64,000 nt of DNA from Bordetella genomosp. 11 (GTDB taxonomy: Bacteria > Pseudomonadota > Gammaproteobacteria > Burkholderiales > Burkholderiaceae_B): assembly GCF_002261215.1 (NCBI RefSeq), contig NZ_NEVS01000004.1:2542001-2606000 (forward strand). The letters are read 5' to 3'. Shown here in pieces: positions 36,470-46,697 of this stretch (the first letter of the stretch is position 1; each line of letters opens with the position of its first letter). The position numbers and the translations under genes were made by a program. The notes beneath the pieces are model-generated. The model worked only from the letters and a program-made list of their open reading frames with translations, did no database searches and was not told the DNA's origin.

Positions 36470-39187
36470 CTAGTGCGCCTGCTCCCAGTTCCTGCCCACG
36501 CCGACCTCCGCCACCAGCGGCACGCGCAAGGTCGCCACATCGCACATCAGGCCCGGCAGTTCGGCGCGCACCCGTTCCACTTCCGCGTCCGGTACTTCCA
36601 GTACCAGTTCGTCATGGACCTGCATGATCATGCGGGTCAGCATGCCCTCGGCCTCTATCCAGCGATGCACGGCAACCATGGCCATCTTGATCAGATCGGC
36701 CGCCGTTCCCTGCATGGGGGCATTGATAGCGGCACGCTCGGCCGCCTGCCGGCGCGGCCCGGAACCGCCGCGGATCTCCGGCAGCCACAGTCGCCGGCCG
36801 AATACCGTTTCCACGTACCCCTGCTCCCGCGCCAGCACGCGCGTGGATTCCATGTACTGCGCCACGCCGGGATAACGCGCGAAATAGCGGTCGATATACG
36901 CCTGCGCCGCGTCGCGCGTGATGCCCAGGTTGGAAGCCAGGCCGAATACGCCCATGCCGTAGATCAGGCCGAAGTTGATCGCCTTGGCGGCACGGCGCTG
37001 TTCGGCCGCGACCGCGTCCAGCGGCACGCCGAAGACCTCCGACGCGGTGGCGCGGTGGATGTCTTCTCCGGCGGCGAACGCCTGCTGCAGGTTCGCATCG
37101 TCCGAAACGTGCGCCATGATGCGCAGCTCGATCTGCGAATAGTCGGCCGACATCAGCACGCCGCGCTCGGCGATGAAGGCCTCGCGCACGCGGCGGCCGG
37201 CCGGTGTACGCACCGGGATGTTCTGCAGATTGGGATCCGATGACGCCAGCCGGCCCGTGATGACGGCGGCCTGCGCGTAGTGGGTATGCACCCGCCCCGT
37301 GGCCGGGTTGATCATGCGCGGCAACTTGTCCGTATACGTCGACTTCAGCTTGGACAGGCCGCGGTATTCCAGCAATACCTGCGGCAGCGGATAATCCTGG
37401 GCCAGCTTGCTCAGCACTTCCTCGTCGGTGGACGGCGCCCCGCTGGCCGTTTTGCGCACCACCGGGAACTGCATGCGGCCGAACAGGATCTCGCCCAGCT
37501 GCTTGGGCGAATTCAGGTTGAAGGGCTGCCCCGCGAGTTCGTAGGCACGCTGCTCCAGGGCCAGCATCTCTTGTCCCAGCGCGCTGCTTTGCCGCATCAG
37601 CGCCTCGGCGTCGACACGCACCCCGGTTCGCTCGATATCGGTGAGGACCTCCGAAACCTGCAGTTCCAGCTTGTAGATGCGTTCCAGGCCGGGGTCCGCG
37701 CTGACGCGCGGACGCAGCAGGCGATGCATGCGGATGGTGAAGTCGGCGTCCTCGGCCGCGTAGTGGCCGGCCCGCTCCACCGGCACTTCGTCGAAGCAAA
37801 TCTGGTTGGCGCCCTTGCCGCACAGTTGCTCGTAGGTGATGCCGCTGCGGCCCAGCCAGCGCTGCGCCAGGTCGGCCAGGCTGACGCTGCGATGCGATTC
37901 CAGGACATAGGCCTGCAGCATCGTGTCTTCCGCGATGCCCGCCAGCCGTATGCCTTCGTTGCGCAGCACGTGCGCGTCGTATTTCGCGTTGTGCAGCAGC
38001 TTGGCCGCGGCCGGGTCTTCCAGCCATGCGCGCAGCCGTTGCAGCACTTCTTCCTTGGGCAGTTGCTCGCCGGCTTCCGGGCCGCGGTGCGCCACCGGGA
38101 TGTAGCATGCGACACCGGGCTCGATGGAGAACGACAGGCCGACCAGGCGCGCCTGCATTTCGTCCAGCGAGGTGGTTTCCGTATCGAAGGCCACCAGCGG
38201 CGCGGCCCGCAGCTTTTCCAGCCACGCGTCGAAAGCGGCCCAATCGGTGATGATCTGGTAATCGACCTGCTCCGGCGCCTCCGGACGTTCGGGCGCGGCG
38301 CGGGCGTCGCCCGTCGGCACGCGTTCGGTTTCGCCGCTGGCCTCGCGCAGCCAGGTACGGAACCCGTAGCGTTCGTACAGCGCCAGCAGGGCTTCCTTGT
38401 CTTCTTCCAGCGGCACCAGGGCTTCCGGTCCGGCCATGGTCGGGCTCAGGTCGCAATCGCGCCGCACGGACAGCAGCTCGCGGGTCAAGGGAAAATGCGC
38501 CGCGGCCGACCGCAGGTTGGCACCGGCCACGCCCTTGATGTTTTCCGCCGCTTCCATCAGCTTGTCGATGGAACCGAACTCCGTCAGCCATTTGACGGCG
38601 GTCTTGGGGCCGACCTTATCGACGCCGGGCACGTTGTCCACCGCATCGCCGATCAACATCAGGTAGTCCACGATGCGTTCCGGGGGCACGCCGAATTTCT
38701 TGACGACGCCGGCGGGATCCAGTGTTTCTCCCGTCATCGTATTGACCAGCGTGACGTGGTCATCCACCAATTGGGCCAGGTCCTTGTCGCCTGTGGAGAC
38801 GATGGTCTTGATGCCGTGCTCGGTCGCGATCCGCGCGAGCGTGCCTATGACGTCATCGGCTTCCACCCCCTCGATGGCGAAAACGGGCCAGCCCAGCGCC
38901 CGCACCACCTCGTGTATCGGCTCGATCTGCGCAGCGAGGTCTTCCGGCATGGGCGGCCGATGCGACTTGTATTCGGGATACAGGTCGTCACGGAACGTCT
39001 TGCCCCGGGCATCGAAAATGCACGCTGCATACTGCGCGTCATAGTCCTGCTTCAGCTTGCGAAGCATATTGACGACGCCGTACAACGCCCCCGTCGGTTC
39101 GCCCTGCGCGTTCCGCAAATCAGGCATGGCATGATAGGCGCGGTACAGATAGCTAGAACCGTCAACCAGCAACAGGGTTTTATTCAT
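36470..39187 (-). CDS. polA: DNA polymerase I
   Basis: This 905-residue enzyme is used in Okazaki fragment processing and repair. The N-terminal 5' nuclease starts MNKTLLLVDGSSYLYRAYHA and has the Asp-rich VEADDVIGTLA and STGDKDLAQLV. A 3'-5' exonuclease domain (about residues 300-500) keeps the DxE pair in VAFDTETTSLD. The polymerase has motif A MSADYSQIELRIMAH, the O-helix RRAAKAINFGLIYGMG and motif C MQVHDELVLEVP. The frame is open 38 codons further upstream, but the family start is this ATG. Its start codon overlaps that of a divergent gene. Confidence 0.97.
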   Translation of the reverse strand: MNKTLLLVDGSSYLYRAYHAMPDLRNAQGEPTGALYGVVNMLRKLKQDYDAQYAACIFDARGKTFRDDLYPEYKSHRPPMPEDLAAQIEPIHEVVRALGWPVFAIEGVEADDVIGTLARIATEHGIKTIVSTGDKDLAQLVDDHVTLVNTMTGETLDPAGVVKKFGVPPERIVDYLMLIGDAVDNVPGVDKVGPKTAVKWLTEFGSIDKLMEAAENIKGVAGANLRSAAAHFPLTRELLSVRRDCDLSPTMAGPEALVPLEEDKEALLALYERYGFRTWLREASGETERVPTGDARAAPERPEAPEQVDYQIITDWAAFDAWLEKLRAAPLVAFDTETTSLDEMQARLVGLSFSIEPGVACYIPVAHRGPEAGEQLPKEEVLQRLRAWLEDPAAAKLLHNAKYDAHVLRNEGIRLAGIAEDTMLQAYVLESHRSVSLADLAQRWLGRSGITYEQLCGKGANQICFDEVPVERAGHYAAEDADFTIRMHRLLRPRVSADPGLERIYKLELQVSEVLTDIERTGVRVDAEALMRQSSALGQEMLALEQRAYELAGQPFNLNSPKQLGEILFGRMQFPVVRKTASGAPSTDEEVLSKLAQDYPLPQVLLEYRGLSKLKSTYTDKLPRMINPATGRVHTHYAQAAVITGRLASSDPNLQNIPVRTPAGRRVREAFIAERGVLMSADYSQIELRIMAHVSDDANLQQAFAAGEDIHRATASEVFGVPLDAVAAEQRRAAKAINFGLIYGMGVFGLASNLGITRDAAQAYIDRYFARYPGVAQYMESTRVLAREQGYVETVFGRRLWLPEIRGGSGPRRQAAERAAINAPMQGTAADLIKMAMVAVHRWIEAEGMLTRMIMQVHDELVLEVPDAEVERVRAELPGLMCDVATLRVPLVAEVGVGRNWEQAH

Positions 39188-39869
39188 GATCAAGAAGGAA
39201 GATGGCAGGGAGACTCCCGCCGGCAAGCAAATACCGGTGATTATGTCAGAGATACTGACCGCGGCTGAGAAGCTGCGCGAGCTGGGTCCGGCCGTCAGCA
39301 TTTTCGGCAGCGCGCGCGTCAGCCGGGAATCGCCGTATTACGCGCAGGCCGAGGCCTTGTCGGCCGCGTTGGCGCAAGCCGGCTTCGCCATCATCGCGGG
39401 CGGCGGGCCGGGCATCATGGAGGCCGCCAACAAGGGCGCATTCGAAACCGGCGGGACCAGCGTCGGGCTGAACATCGTGCTTCCGCACGAAGCCAACAAT
39501 AACGAGTACCAGACCATCAGCCTGATGTTCGAATACTTCTATGCCCGCAAGGCCACGTTCTTCATGCACAGCTTCGCCTACGTGGCGTTGCCCGGCGGCT
39601 TCGGCACACTGGATGAGCTGTTCGAAGCGCTGACGCTGGTCCAGACTGGGAAGGTGCCGCCGGCGCCCATCGTGCTCATGGGCAAGGATTACTGGCACGG
39701 CGCGGTCGACTGGCTGGCCAAGACCGTATTGAGCAACGGCATGATAGGCGCGCACGATCTGGAGCTGTTCATCGTGGAAGACGATCCCAAGGTCGTCGTC
39801 AGCCGCATCATCGATTTCCATATGCGGTATCTGTCGCCCGAGCAATACGCGCCCTCCCTGCCCGCCTGA
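39186..39869 (+). CDS. LOG-family (TIGR00730) Rossmann-fold nucleotide hydrolase
   Basis: This protein of up to 227 residues belongs to the LOG/lysine-decarboxylase-like family, whose characterised members hydrolyse nucleoside 5'-monophosphates (cytokinin riboside phosphoribohydrolases). Key motifs are GGGPGIMEAANKGA and LPGGFGTLDELFEALT with the catalytic Glu, plus NIVLPHEANNN. The start is uncertain: the ATG at 39186 overlaps the polA start codon, while an ATG at 39243 (MSEILTAAEKL) would leave room for a promoter. It stands alone before the urease control region. Confidence 0.85.
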   Translation: MIKKEDGRETPAGKQIPVIMSEILTAAEKLRELGPAVSIFGSARVSRESPYYAQAEALSAALAQAGFAIIAGGGPGIMEAANKGAFETGGTSVGLNIVLPHEANNNEYQTISLMFEYFYARKATFFMHSFAYVALPGGFGTLDELFEALTLVQTGKVPPAPIVLMGKDYWHGAVDWLAKTVLSNGMIGAHDLELFIVEDDPKVVVSRIIDFHMRYLSPEQYAPSLPA

Positions 39870-39934
39870 CACGCACCGCCACATCGCGCGGCACCCCATC
39901 CCGGTGCACGAAAGCGCGATTTGGTGCATCTTGA

Positions 39935-39951
39935 CGCACCTTTATGGTGCA
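39935..39951. promoter_or_regulatory. NtrC-like enhancer box upstream of ureD
   Basis: CGCACCTTTATGGTGCA matches the NtrC consensus (TGCACC-N5-GGTGCA) at every position but the first. Additional half-sites GGTGCAC (39903) and GGTGCA (39923) sit just upstream, so two dimers may bind. Its centre is about 195 bp before the predicted sigma-54 start site, a normal enhancer distance. Confidence 0.65.
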
Positions 39952-40111
39952 AATGTTGGAAGATGCGTCGGTTTGGCAGCGGCGAACGCACCGGGGCGGC
40001 GCCGGCGCCCTCTTCAATGCCCTCCGGGACCAGGCCTCGGCCCGCCGCCGCACCCCGCGACACGGGGTACCCACGGCGCCCCCGCGGCACACGCTATGCG
40101 CCGCCCCAATA

Positions 40112-40127
40112 TGGCACACATTTTGCG
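40112..40127 (+). promoter_or_regulatory. Sigma-54 (-24/-12) promoter of the urease operon
   Basis: TGGCACACATTTTGCG has the invariant GG and GC dinucleotides with the right spacing (TGGCAC-N5-TTGC), matching the sigma-54 consensus almost fully. Transcription would start near 40138, about 83 bases before ureD. Combined with the upstream NtrC-like box, it predicts induction under nitrogen limitation. Confidence 0.7.
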
Positions 40128-40220
40128 TAATGTTGCGCAACCACGACGGTCGCCCGCCTCAGGCGGCGCTGAACCGTCAGCCTGCCCACCGTTCCGTCTC
40201 GCTCTGGATATCCACTTCCC

Positions 40221-41093
40221 ATGGACGCGCTCGCCCCCATCCTGGACATTCCCCACACCGGGGGATGGCTGGCGAGCCTGCGGCTGGGCCTAGTCCATCG
40301 GCAGGGACGCACAGTGCTCGCCCGGCGGCAGCACGTCGGCCCGCTCACCGTGCAGAAGCCCCTGTACCCGGAGGCCGGCGATGGCATCTGCCACCTGACA
40401 CTGCTGCATCCGCCGGGCGGCCTGGCCAGCGGCGACACATTGCACCTGGACATCGAACTGGAGGCGGACGCGCACGCGGTCTTCACCACGCCGGGGGCCA
40501 CCAAATGGTACAAGGCCAATCCGCTGCATCCGTCCCGCCAGACGCTGGACATCCGCGTCGGCGAGGGCGCGCGCCTCGATTGGCTGCCCCTGGAAAACAT
40601 CTATTTCGACCACAGCCACGCCCACCAGCACATCGACATCCGCCTGGCCGCGGGCGCGACGGCATTGGGTTGGGATGCCGCGCTGCTGGGGCGCCAGGCC
40701 GCCGGCGAAACCTGGTCCGCCGGCCAGCTGCGGACGGATTTTCGCCTGATGGACGGCACAGGCCGCCTGCTGTGGACCGAGCGGCAACGCATGCGAGCGG
40801 ATTCCGCGCTCAGGCAGGCGCCGCAAGGCCTGGCCGGCTTGCCCGCCTACGGAACGCTGTGGGCGGCCGGCGCGTCCTGCACGCCGGCGCTGGCGGAGAC
40901 CCTGGCCCCCGACCTTCCCTTCCACGCCGATTTGCGCGCCGGCGTCACCAGCCCCACGCCCGGCGTCCTGCTCGTTCGCGCCGCGGGCGCCCATGTCGAA
41001 CTGCTGCGCCATTTGTTCGCCGCCCTTTGGCTGCGGCTGCGCCCGCTGGTGCATGGCGTCCCCGGCCGTCCTCTCCGCCTCTGGGCGACCTGA
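40221..41093 (+). CDS. ureD: Urease accessory protein UreD
   Basis: This 290-residue scaffold protein binds apo-urease and, with UreF and UreG, delivers nickel. Recognisable blocks are GRTVLARRQHVGPLTVQKPLYPE, HLTLLHPPGGLASGDTLHLDI, TTPGATKWYKAN and WLPLENIYFDHSHA. It is first in ureD-A-J-B-C-E-F-G. No clear Shine-Dalgarno sequence precedes the ATG, which could keep expression low. A sigma-54 promoter lies about 100 bp upstream. Confidence 0.95.
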   Translation: MDALAPILDIPHTGGWLASLRLGLVHRQGRTVLARRQHVGPLTVQKPLYPEAGDGICHLTLLHPPGGLASGDTLHLDIELEADAHAVFTTPGATKWYKANPLHPSRQTLDIRVGEGARLDWLPLENIYFDHSHAHQHIDIRLAAGATALGWDAALLGRQAAGETWSAGQLRTDFRLMDGTGRLLWTERQRMRADSALRQAPQGLAGLPAYGTLWAAGASCTPALAETLAPDLPFHADLRAGVTSPTPGVLLVRAAGAHVELLRHLFAALWLRLRPLVHGVPGRPLRLWAT

Positions 41094-41111
41094 CATTCCC
41101 TGGATCCTTCA

Positions 41112-41414
41112 ATGAAGCTGACCCCTCGCGAAAAAGACAAGCTCCTGATATTCACGGCCGCCCTGCTGGCCGAACGGCGCAAGGCACGCGGCCTGAAACT
41201 GAATTACCCGGAAGCCGTCGCCTACATCAGCGCCGCGCTGATGGAAGGCGCGCGCGATGGCCGTACCGTGGCCGACCTGATGGACTACGGCACCACGCTG
41301 CTGACACGCGAGGACGTCATGGAAGGCGTCCCGGAGATGATCCCGGACGTGCAGATCGAAGCGACTTTTCCCGACGGCACCAAGCTGGTCACCGTTCACC
41401 ACCCCATCGTCTGA
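41112..41414 (+). CDS. ureA: Urease gamma subunit
   Basis: This 100-residue structural subunit begins [20 protein letters not shown] and ends with LVTVHHPIV, both diagnostic. The [20 protein letters not shown] core is intact. It is a separate polypeptide, as in Klebsiella and not fused to the beta subunit. It lies 18 bp after ureD. Confidence 0.98.
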   Translation: MKLTPREKDKLLIFTAALLAERRKARGLKLNYPEAVAYISAALMEGARDGRTVADLMDYGTTLLTREDVMEGVPEMIPDVQIEATFPDGTKLVTVHHPIV

Positions 41415-41480
41415 CGCCCCAGCCGCATGACCTTCGCCCCACTGCCTGATAAACACTCCTTTGCCGATGGAGACCAGAAA

Positions 41481-42080
41481 ATGAACCGCCCACGTATCGC
41501 GGCAATCGTCGCAAGCGCCACCCTGCTGTTTGGCGGCGCCGCCGCCGCGCATCCCTTGCAAGAGCACATTGCCGAGGCCGCGGGCATGGCGTCGAGCGCC
41601 ATGGCCGGTCTGCTGCATCCCCTGACCGGCGCGGACCACCTTTGCGCCATGATCGCGGTCGGCTTATGGAGCGCCCTGACGGCGCGCCGCGTCTGGGTGG
41701 CACCGCTGTCCTTCGCCGCTGTCCTGCTGCTGGGCGCGCTGTTCGGCCTGGCGCGCGTACCCATGCCGGCGGTGGAGCCGATGATCGCCGCCTCGCTGCT
41801 GGTGCTGGGCCTGCTGGTAGCGGCGCGCGCCCGCCTGCCGGAGTGGGCGGGCGTCGCCATCGCTGCCCTGTTCGCTTTCTTCCACGGCCATGCGCATGGC
41901 TACGAACTGCCCGAAACCGCCAGCGCGGCAGCCTATATCGCCGGCTTCATGGCGGCCACGATCGGACTGCATTGCGCGGGCATCGCCACGGGTGTGGCGA
42001 TGCGCCGGGCGCATGCCTGGCTGCCTCGCATCGCCGGCCTGGGCGTGGCCCTGTACGGCGTCGTGCTGCTGGCCGCCTGA
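41481..42080 (+). CDS. ureJ: HupE/UreJ nickel permease-like membrane protein
   Basis: This 199-residue membrane protein has a signal-like first segment ending AAAAHP and about six helices. The [20 protein letters not shown] motif and [13 protein letters not shown] are the metal-binding signatures of HupE/UreJ, which is thought to bring nickel into the cell. I chose the ATG at 41481 with GGAG 8 bp upstream. Its place between ureA and ureB matches the Bordetella urease cluster as I recall it. Confidence 0.93.
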   Translation: MNRPRIAAIVASATLLFGGAAAAHPLQEHIAEAAGMASSAMAGLLHPLTGADHLCAMIAVGLWSALTARRVWVAPLSFAAVLLLGALFGLARVPMPAVEPMIAASLLVLGLLVAARARLPEWAGVAIAALFAFFHGHAHGYELPETASAAAYIAGFMAATIGLHCAGIATGVAMRRAHAWLPRIAGLGVALYGVVLLAA

Positions 42081-42094
42081 ACAAGGAAACCACA

Positions 42095-42400
42095 ATGATT
42101 CCCGGCGAACTGCTGGTGGACGACGGCGAGATCGAACTCAACGCCGGGCGCGCCACGATCACCGTCACGGTGGCCAACTCCGGCGACCGGCCCATCCAGG
42201 TCGGCTCGCATTTCCACTTCTACGAAGTCAACGACGCGCTGCTTTTCGACCGCGAGGCAGCGCGCGGCTATCGCCTGAACATCACGGCCGGCACCGCCGT
42301 CCGTTTCGAACCGGGGCAGACCCGCACCGTGGAACTGGTGGCCCTGGCGGGCGACCGCACGGTCTATGGCTTTGCGGGCCGCGTGATGGGCAAGCTGTGA
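42095..42400 (+). CDS. ureB: Urease beta subunit
   Basis: This 101-residue structural subunit begins [19 protein letters not shown] and carries [21 protein letters not shown] and [24 protein letters not shown], the standard UreB blocks. It starts 14 bp after ureJ and lies 64 bp before ureC. The spacing to ureC contains no further gene. Confidence 0.97.
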   Translation: MIPGELLVDDGEIELNAGRATITVTVANSGDRPIQVGSHFHFYEVNDALLFDREAARGYRLNITAGTAVRFEPGQTRTVELVALAGDRTVYGFAGRVMGKL

Positions 42401-42464
42401 GGGCCGCGGCGGAAATCGACATGATCAACATCACCCCGGCGGACAACGCCACGGGAGCATTCGC

Positions 42465-44168
42465 ATGAGCCTGAAAATCGGCCGCCGCGCCTACGCGGAA
42501 ATGTTCGGCCCCACCACCGGCGATCGCATCCGGCTGGCGGACACCGAGCTTCTCATCGAGATCGAACGCGACTACACCGTCTATGGCGAGGAAGTGAAAT
42601 TCGGCGGCGGCAAGGTCATTCGCGACGGCATGGGGCAGTCCCAGCGTGTCGGCGCCGAGGTGGCCGATACCGTCATCACCAACGCCGTCATCCTCGACCA
42701 TTGGGGCATCGTCAAGGCCGATATCGCCTTGAAGAACGGCCGCATCCAGGCCATCGGCAAGGCCGGCAATCCCGACATCCAGCCGGGAGTGACGATCGTC
42801 ATCGGCGCCGGCACCGAGATCATCGCCGGCGAAGGAAAGATCGTCACGGCGGGCGGCATCGACTCGCATATCCACTTCATTTGCCCGCAATTGATCGACG
42901 AGGCGCTATCCGCGGGGCTGACGACGCTGGTGGGTGGCGGCACCGGCCCGGCCGCCGGCACCTCGGCCACCACCTGCACGCCCGGCGCATGGCATATCGA
43001 AACCATGCTGGCCGCCGCGGACGGCTGGCCCATCAACATCGGGCTGCTCGGCAAGGGCAACGCCAGCCAGCCCGCGCCGCTGATGGAGCAGATAGACGCC
43101 GGAGCCGTGGGTTTGAAGCTGCACGAGGACTGGGGCAGCACGCCGGCCGCCATCGATTGCTGCCTGGACGTGGCCGAGCGCACCGATACGCAGGTGGCCA
43201 TCCATACCGACACGCTGAACGAAAGCGGCTTCCTGGAAAGCACGGTCGCGGCCTTCAAGGACCGCACCATCCACACCTACCATACGGAAGGGGCCGGCGG
43301 CGGCCATGCACCGGACATCCTGAAGGTGGCCGGCCTGCCCAACGTGCTGCCTTCGTCCACCAATCCCACGCGCCCGTACACCGTCAACACGGTCGACGAA
43401 CACCTGGACATGTTGATGGTGTGCCATCACCTGGACGCCGCCATCGCCGAGGACGTCGCCTTCGCGGAATCGCGTATCCGCCGCGAAACCATCGCCGCCG
43501 AGGATATCCTGCAGGACCTGGGCGCCATCTCGATGATTTCAAGCGATTCCCAGGCCATGGGCCGCATCGGCGAGGTCATCATGCGGGCGTGGCAGACGGC
43601 GCACAAGATGAAGCTGCAGCGCGGCGCCCTGCCCGGCGATGGGCGCGCCGACAACATGCGGGCCAAACGCTACATCGCCAAATACACCATCAATCCGGCG
43701 ATCACGCACGGCATGGCGCATGAAATCGGCTCCGTCGAACCGGGCAAGTGGGCCGATCTGGTGGTGTGGGACCCTGCCTTCTTCGGCGTCAAGCCGGACA
43801 TGGTGCTGAAGGGCGGGATCATTACCACGGCCCTGATGGGCGATCCCAACGCCTCCATCCCCACGCCGCAGCCGGTACACTACCGGGATATGTTCGGCAC
43901 GCGCGCGGGCGCGCTCGCACGGGGCAGCCTGACCTTCGTCTCCCAATCCGCCTATCAGGCCGGAATCGGGGCAAAGTACGGCTTGTCCAAGCGCGTGGTG
44001 CCGGTCCACGGCATCCGTGGCGTGCGCAAGTCGGATATGGTGCACAACGACTGGCAACCGCACATCGATGTCGATCCCGAAACCTATCGCGTCCTCGCCG
44101 ACGGGCAGGAGCTGATCTGCGAACCCGCCCGGGTGCTTCCCATGGCGCAACGCTACTTCCTGTTCTAA
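42465..44168 (+). CDS. ureC: Urease alpha (catalytic) subunit
   Basis: This 567-residue enzyme subunit hydrolyses urea to ammonia and carbamate at a di-nickel centre. Nickel ligands are in DSHIHFICP; the bridging carbamylated lysine is Lys218 ([10 protein letters not shown]). Further ligands and catalytic histidines lie in [21 protein letters not shown] and VCHHLD (flap). The end [10 protein letters not shown] is normal. All expected residues are present, so the enzyme should be active once nickel is loaded. Confidence 0.98.
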   Translation: MSLKIGRRAYAEMFGPTTGDRIRLADTELLIEIERDYTVYGEEVKFGGGKVIRDGMGQSQRVGAEVADTVITNAVILDHWGIVKADIALKNGRIQAIGKAGNPDIQPGVTIVIGAGTEIIAGEGKIVTAGGIDSHIHFICPQLIDEALSAGLTTLVGGGTGPAAGTSATTCTPGAWHIETMLAAADGWPINIGLLGKGNASQPAPLMEQIDAGAVGLKLHEDWGSTPAAIDCCLDVAERTDTQVAIHTDTLNESGFLESTVAAFKDRTIHTYHTEGAGGGHAPDILKVAGLPNVLPSSTNPTRPYTVNTVDEHLDMLMVCHHLDAAIAEDVAFAESRIRRETIAAEDILQDLGAISMISSDSQAMGRIGEVIMRAWQTAHKMKLQRGALPGDGRADNMRAKRYIAKYTINPAITHGMAHEIGSVEPGKWADLVVWDPAFFGVKPDMVLKGGIITTALMGDPNASIPTPQPVHYRDMFGTRAGALARGSLTFVSQSAYQAGIGAKYGLSKRVVPVHGIRGVRKSDMVHNDWQPHIDVDPETYRVLADGQELICEPARVLPMAQRYFLF

Positions 44169-44196
44169 GGGGCGGCGCATCACCGTTCAGATTCGC

Positions 44197-45060
44197 ATGA
44201 GACGTATAGAGAAAGTGGTCGGCCGCGGCCAGGCTGTCGCCAAGGCGCTGCTGCGGCGCGCGCCCACCCTGACCCTGCCCTTCGAGTCCCGCAGCCGCAG
44301 CCGCCTGGCCGCCACGCTGGACACTGGCGAAGAAGTGGCGCTTTTCCTGCCGCGCGGTACCGTCCTTCGCGACGGCGACGCGCTGGTGGCCGAAGACGGC
44401 GGACTGGTCCGCATCGTCGCCGCCCCGCAGCCCGTGCTGCGCGCGACCTGCGTCGACCCGCACATCCTGCTGCGCGCCGCCTATCATCTGGGCAATCGCC
44501 ACACGCCGGTAGAGGTCGGAAAGGATTACCTGCAACTGGAACACGATCCCGTGCTGCGCGATCTGCTGCTGCGCCTGGGGCTGACGGTGGTCGCCATCGA
44601 AGCCCCGTTCGAACCGGAAGCCGGCGCCTATGGCGGCGGCCACAAGCACGGGCACGACGCAACCTTCCAGGAAGACTACGCGCTCGCGCAACAGGCATAT
44701 CGCGATCGCCATGGGCACGACCACGGCGACCATCAGCATGCTAACGGTCATGATCATGATCACGCGCATGCGCACGGCTGCGATCACGCGCACGGGCACT
44801 CGCACGATCATGGCCATGATCACTCGCACGAGCATGGCCAGGGTCACGCCCACGTGCATGCGCATGATCATGATCACAATCACGATCATGATCACAATCA
44901 TGGTCACGCGCATGGCCACTCGCACGATCACGACCATGGCCACTCGCATGGCCACTCGCACGATCACGACCATGGCCACGCGCACGGCCACGCGCACGAT
45001 CATGACGACGACCACCCGCCCGCCAACGACTCCCCGCATCGCCATGGGCACAAGCATTGA
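44197..45060 (+). CDS. ureE: Urease nickel metallochaperone UreE with very long His-rich tail
   Basis: This 287-residue nickel chaperone hands the metal to the UreDFG complex. Residues 1-145 are the UreE fold, with the interface metal site in [13 protein letters not shown] (His97 region). From about residue 149 to the end, most alternate residues are histidine: I count 54 His in about 139 residues, mixed with Asp and Gly. Klebsiella UreE has a tail of about 15 residues with 10 His, so this one is far larger and may serve as nickel storage. The DNA of the tail includes 36-bp tandem units. The last 17 bp overlap ureF in another frame. Confidence 0.95.
   Translation: MRRIEKVVGRGQAVAKALLRRAPTLTLPFESRSRSRLAATLDTGEEVALFLPRGTVLRDGDALVAEDGGLVRIVAAPQPVLRATCVDPHILLRAAYHLGNRHTPVEVGKDYLQLEHDPVLRDLLLRLGLTVVAIEAPFEPEAGAYGGGHKHGHDATFQEDYALAQQAYRDRHGHDHGDHQHANGHDHDHAHAHGCDHAHGHSHDHGHDHSHEHGQGHAHVHAHDHDHNHDHDHNHGHAHGHSHDHDHGHSHGHSHDHDHGHAHGHAHDHDDDHPPANDSPHRHGHKH
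44911..44982 (+). repeat. Two tandem 36-bp units in the UreE tail
   Basis: Units starting CATGGCCACTCGCACGATCA at 44911 and 44947 differ at one base. They encode repeated [12 protein letters not shown] stretches. They show that the tail grew by in-frame duplication and is likely length-variable between strains. Confidence 0.85.
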
Positions 45061-45724
45061 ACTGGTCGCGCTGCTGCATCTGGCATCGCCGGCCTTGCCC
45101 ATCGGCGCCTTCAGCTATTCGCAAGGCCTGGAAGCAGCCATCGAGGCGGGGGTGATCGGCAACGCCGACGACGCGCGGCGCTGGATCGCGAATGGACTCG
45201 ATATCGCCGCCGATGGCGAGGCGGCCTTGCTGGGCCAGCAATTCCGCAATTGGAGCAATGGCGATATCGGCGCGGTGGTGGCCTTGAACGAATGGCTGCT
45301 CGCCATGCGGGAATCCGCCGAACTGCGCCAGGAAACAGAACAAATGGGCTGGTCGCTGTCCCGGCTGCTGGACGAACTGGAATGGGGCGATGCCGAAAGC
45401 CGCGCCGCGCTGCGCGCGATGCAGCCGCTCAGCCTGCCTACCGCCTACGCCTACGCGGCGCAGCGTGCCGGCGCCACGCTCGAGGACTGCCTTTCCGCCT
45501 GGCTGTTCGCCTGGACCGAAAACCAGGTGGCCGCTGCCCTGAAAGCGGTACCGCTGGGCCAGGTCGCGGGACAGCGCATCCTGTTCGGTCTGCACGGCGC
45601 GATCCAGGCCGGGGCCCGCCGCGCGGCCGCCACGCCGGAGGAGGAAGCATCCACCTTCTCGCCCATGCTGGGCATCCTGTCCGCACGCCACGAAACGCAG
45701 TATTCGCGGCTGTTCCGATCCTGA
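45044..45724 (+). CDS. ureF: Urease accessory protein UreF
   Basis: This 226-residue helical protein works with UreD and UreG in urease activation. The start [25 protein letters not shown] is the UreF signature (residues 6-30, given by position). The core contains [21 protein letters not shown] and a [20 protein letters not shown] segment. The ATG at 45044 lies inside the ureE 3' end, in a frame shifted by one relative to ureE, so the two are separate but overlapping genes. A long frame opens further upstream only because the His-tail DNA lacks stops. Confidence 0.94.
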   Translation: MGTSIELVALLHLASPALPIGAFSYSQGLEAAIEAGVIGNADDARRWIANGLDIAADGEAALLGQQFRNWSNGDIGAVVALNEWLLAMRESAELRQETEQMGWSLSRLLDELEWGDAESRAALRAMQPLSLPTAYAYAAQRAGATLEDCLSAWLFAWTENQVAAALKAVPLGQVAGQRILFGLHGAIQAGARRAAATPEEEASTFSPMLGILSARHETQYSRLFRS

Positions 45725-45865
45725 CGCCGACAACCCGCTGGCACGCCAGATCCCCATTGGCTTACCGCACATTCCTATCGACTTGCCACCCATCCGCATT
45801 CACCCCCAAACCGGCATAACCAGGCTTCCATAACTTCCCTCCCCACAGAACCCGCTTCCACGACC

Positions 45866-46492
45866 ATGACCCAACGCACCAAGAAAAATCCCCCCTTGCG
45901 TGTCGGCATCGGCGGCCCCGTCGGCTCCGGCAAGACCACGCTGACTGAAATGCTGTGCAAGGCGATGCGGGACAGCTATGACCTGGTCGTCATCACCAAC
46001 GACATCTACACCAAGGAAGATCAGCGCCTGCTGACCGTGGCCGGCGCCCTTCCGGCGGAACGGATCATGGGCGTCGAAACCGGGGGCTGCCCGCATACCG
46101 CGATCCGCGAGGATGCCTCCATCAACCTGGAAGCCGTGGACCGCATGCTGGGACGCTTTCCCGATGCCGACATCGTCTTCATCGAGTCCGGCGGCGATAA
46201 CCTGGCCGCCACCTTCAGCCCGGAACTGTCCGACCTGACGATCTACGTCATCGACGTGGCTGGCGGCGAGAAAATCCCGCGCAAAGGCGGACCGGGCATC
46301 ACCAAGTCGGATCTGCTTGTCATCAACAAGACCGACCTGGCTCCCATGGTCGGTGCATCGCTGGCAATCATGGAAGAAGACACGAAGCGCATGCGCGGCA
46401 CGCGCCCTTACGTCATGAGCGACATGAAAGCAGGCGCGGGGCTGGCCGACATTGTGCGGTTCATCGAGACGCGAGGCCTGCTGGCGGCTTGA
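45866..46492 (+). CDS. ureG: Urease accessory GTPase UreG
   Basis: This 208-residue SIMIBI GTPase couples GTP hydrolysis to nickel insertion. It has the P-loop GPVGSGKT (17-24), the metal-binding Cys75-Pro76-His77 in [20 protein letters not shown] and the guanine motif NKTD. A 141-bp gap separates it from ureF, unusually long for this operon; the gap is C-rich and holds no gene I recognise. A second promoter there is possible but not evident. Confidence 0.97.
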   Translation: MTQRTKKNPPLRVGIGGPVGSGKTTLTEMLCKAMRDSYDLVVITNDIYTKEDQRLLTVAGALPAERIMGVETGGCPHTAIREDASINLEAVDRMLGRFPDADIVFIESGGDNLAATFSPELSDLTIYVIDVAGGEKIPRKGGPGITKSDLLVINKTDLAPMVGASLAIMEEDTKRMRGTRPYVMSDMKAGAGLADIVRFIETRGLLAA

Positions 46493-46697
46493 ACGGCGGC
46501 GACGGTTACGACATCGGGTTTGGGAGAGACGAATAAAAGCAGCCGTGCTCTCCATCGGGTCCACGAGCCCCGGCCCACACAAAATCTGACATGACACTGA
46601 AAACCATATCTGCGGCATGGATGAAACCGATCCAGGCCGGAAGGATGGGATCATTCACGTTCGCACTTTTTCCGCCAACCCACATAGGATTTTTCGG

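Larger units (their letters stand above)
39870..40220 (+). other. 351-bp regulatory spacer before the urease operon
   Basis: This gene-free stretch holds an NtrC-like box near its left end and a sigma-54 promoter near its right end. The middle (39960-40105) is GC-rich and shows nothing clear. No LysR-type urease regulator gene is present on either side. Confidence 0.6.

Noticed and set aside
44630..45043. Upstream part of the long frame containing ureF
   Set aside because: It is the Thr/Met/Arg-rich shadow of the UreE His tail; true UreF begins at 45044.
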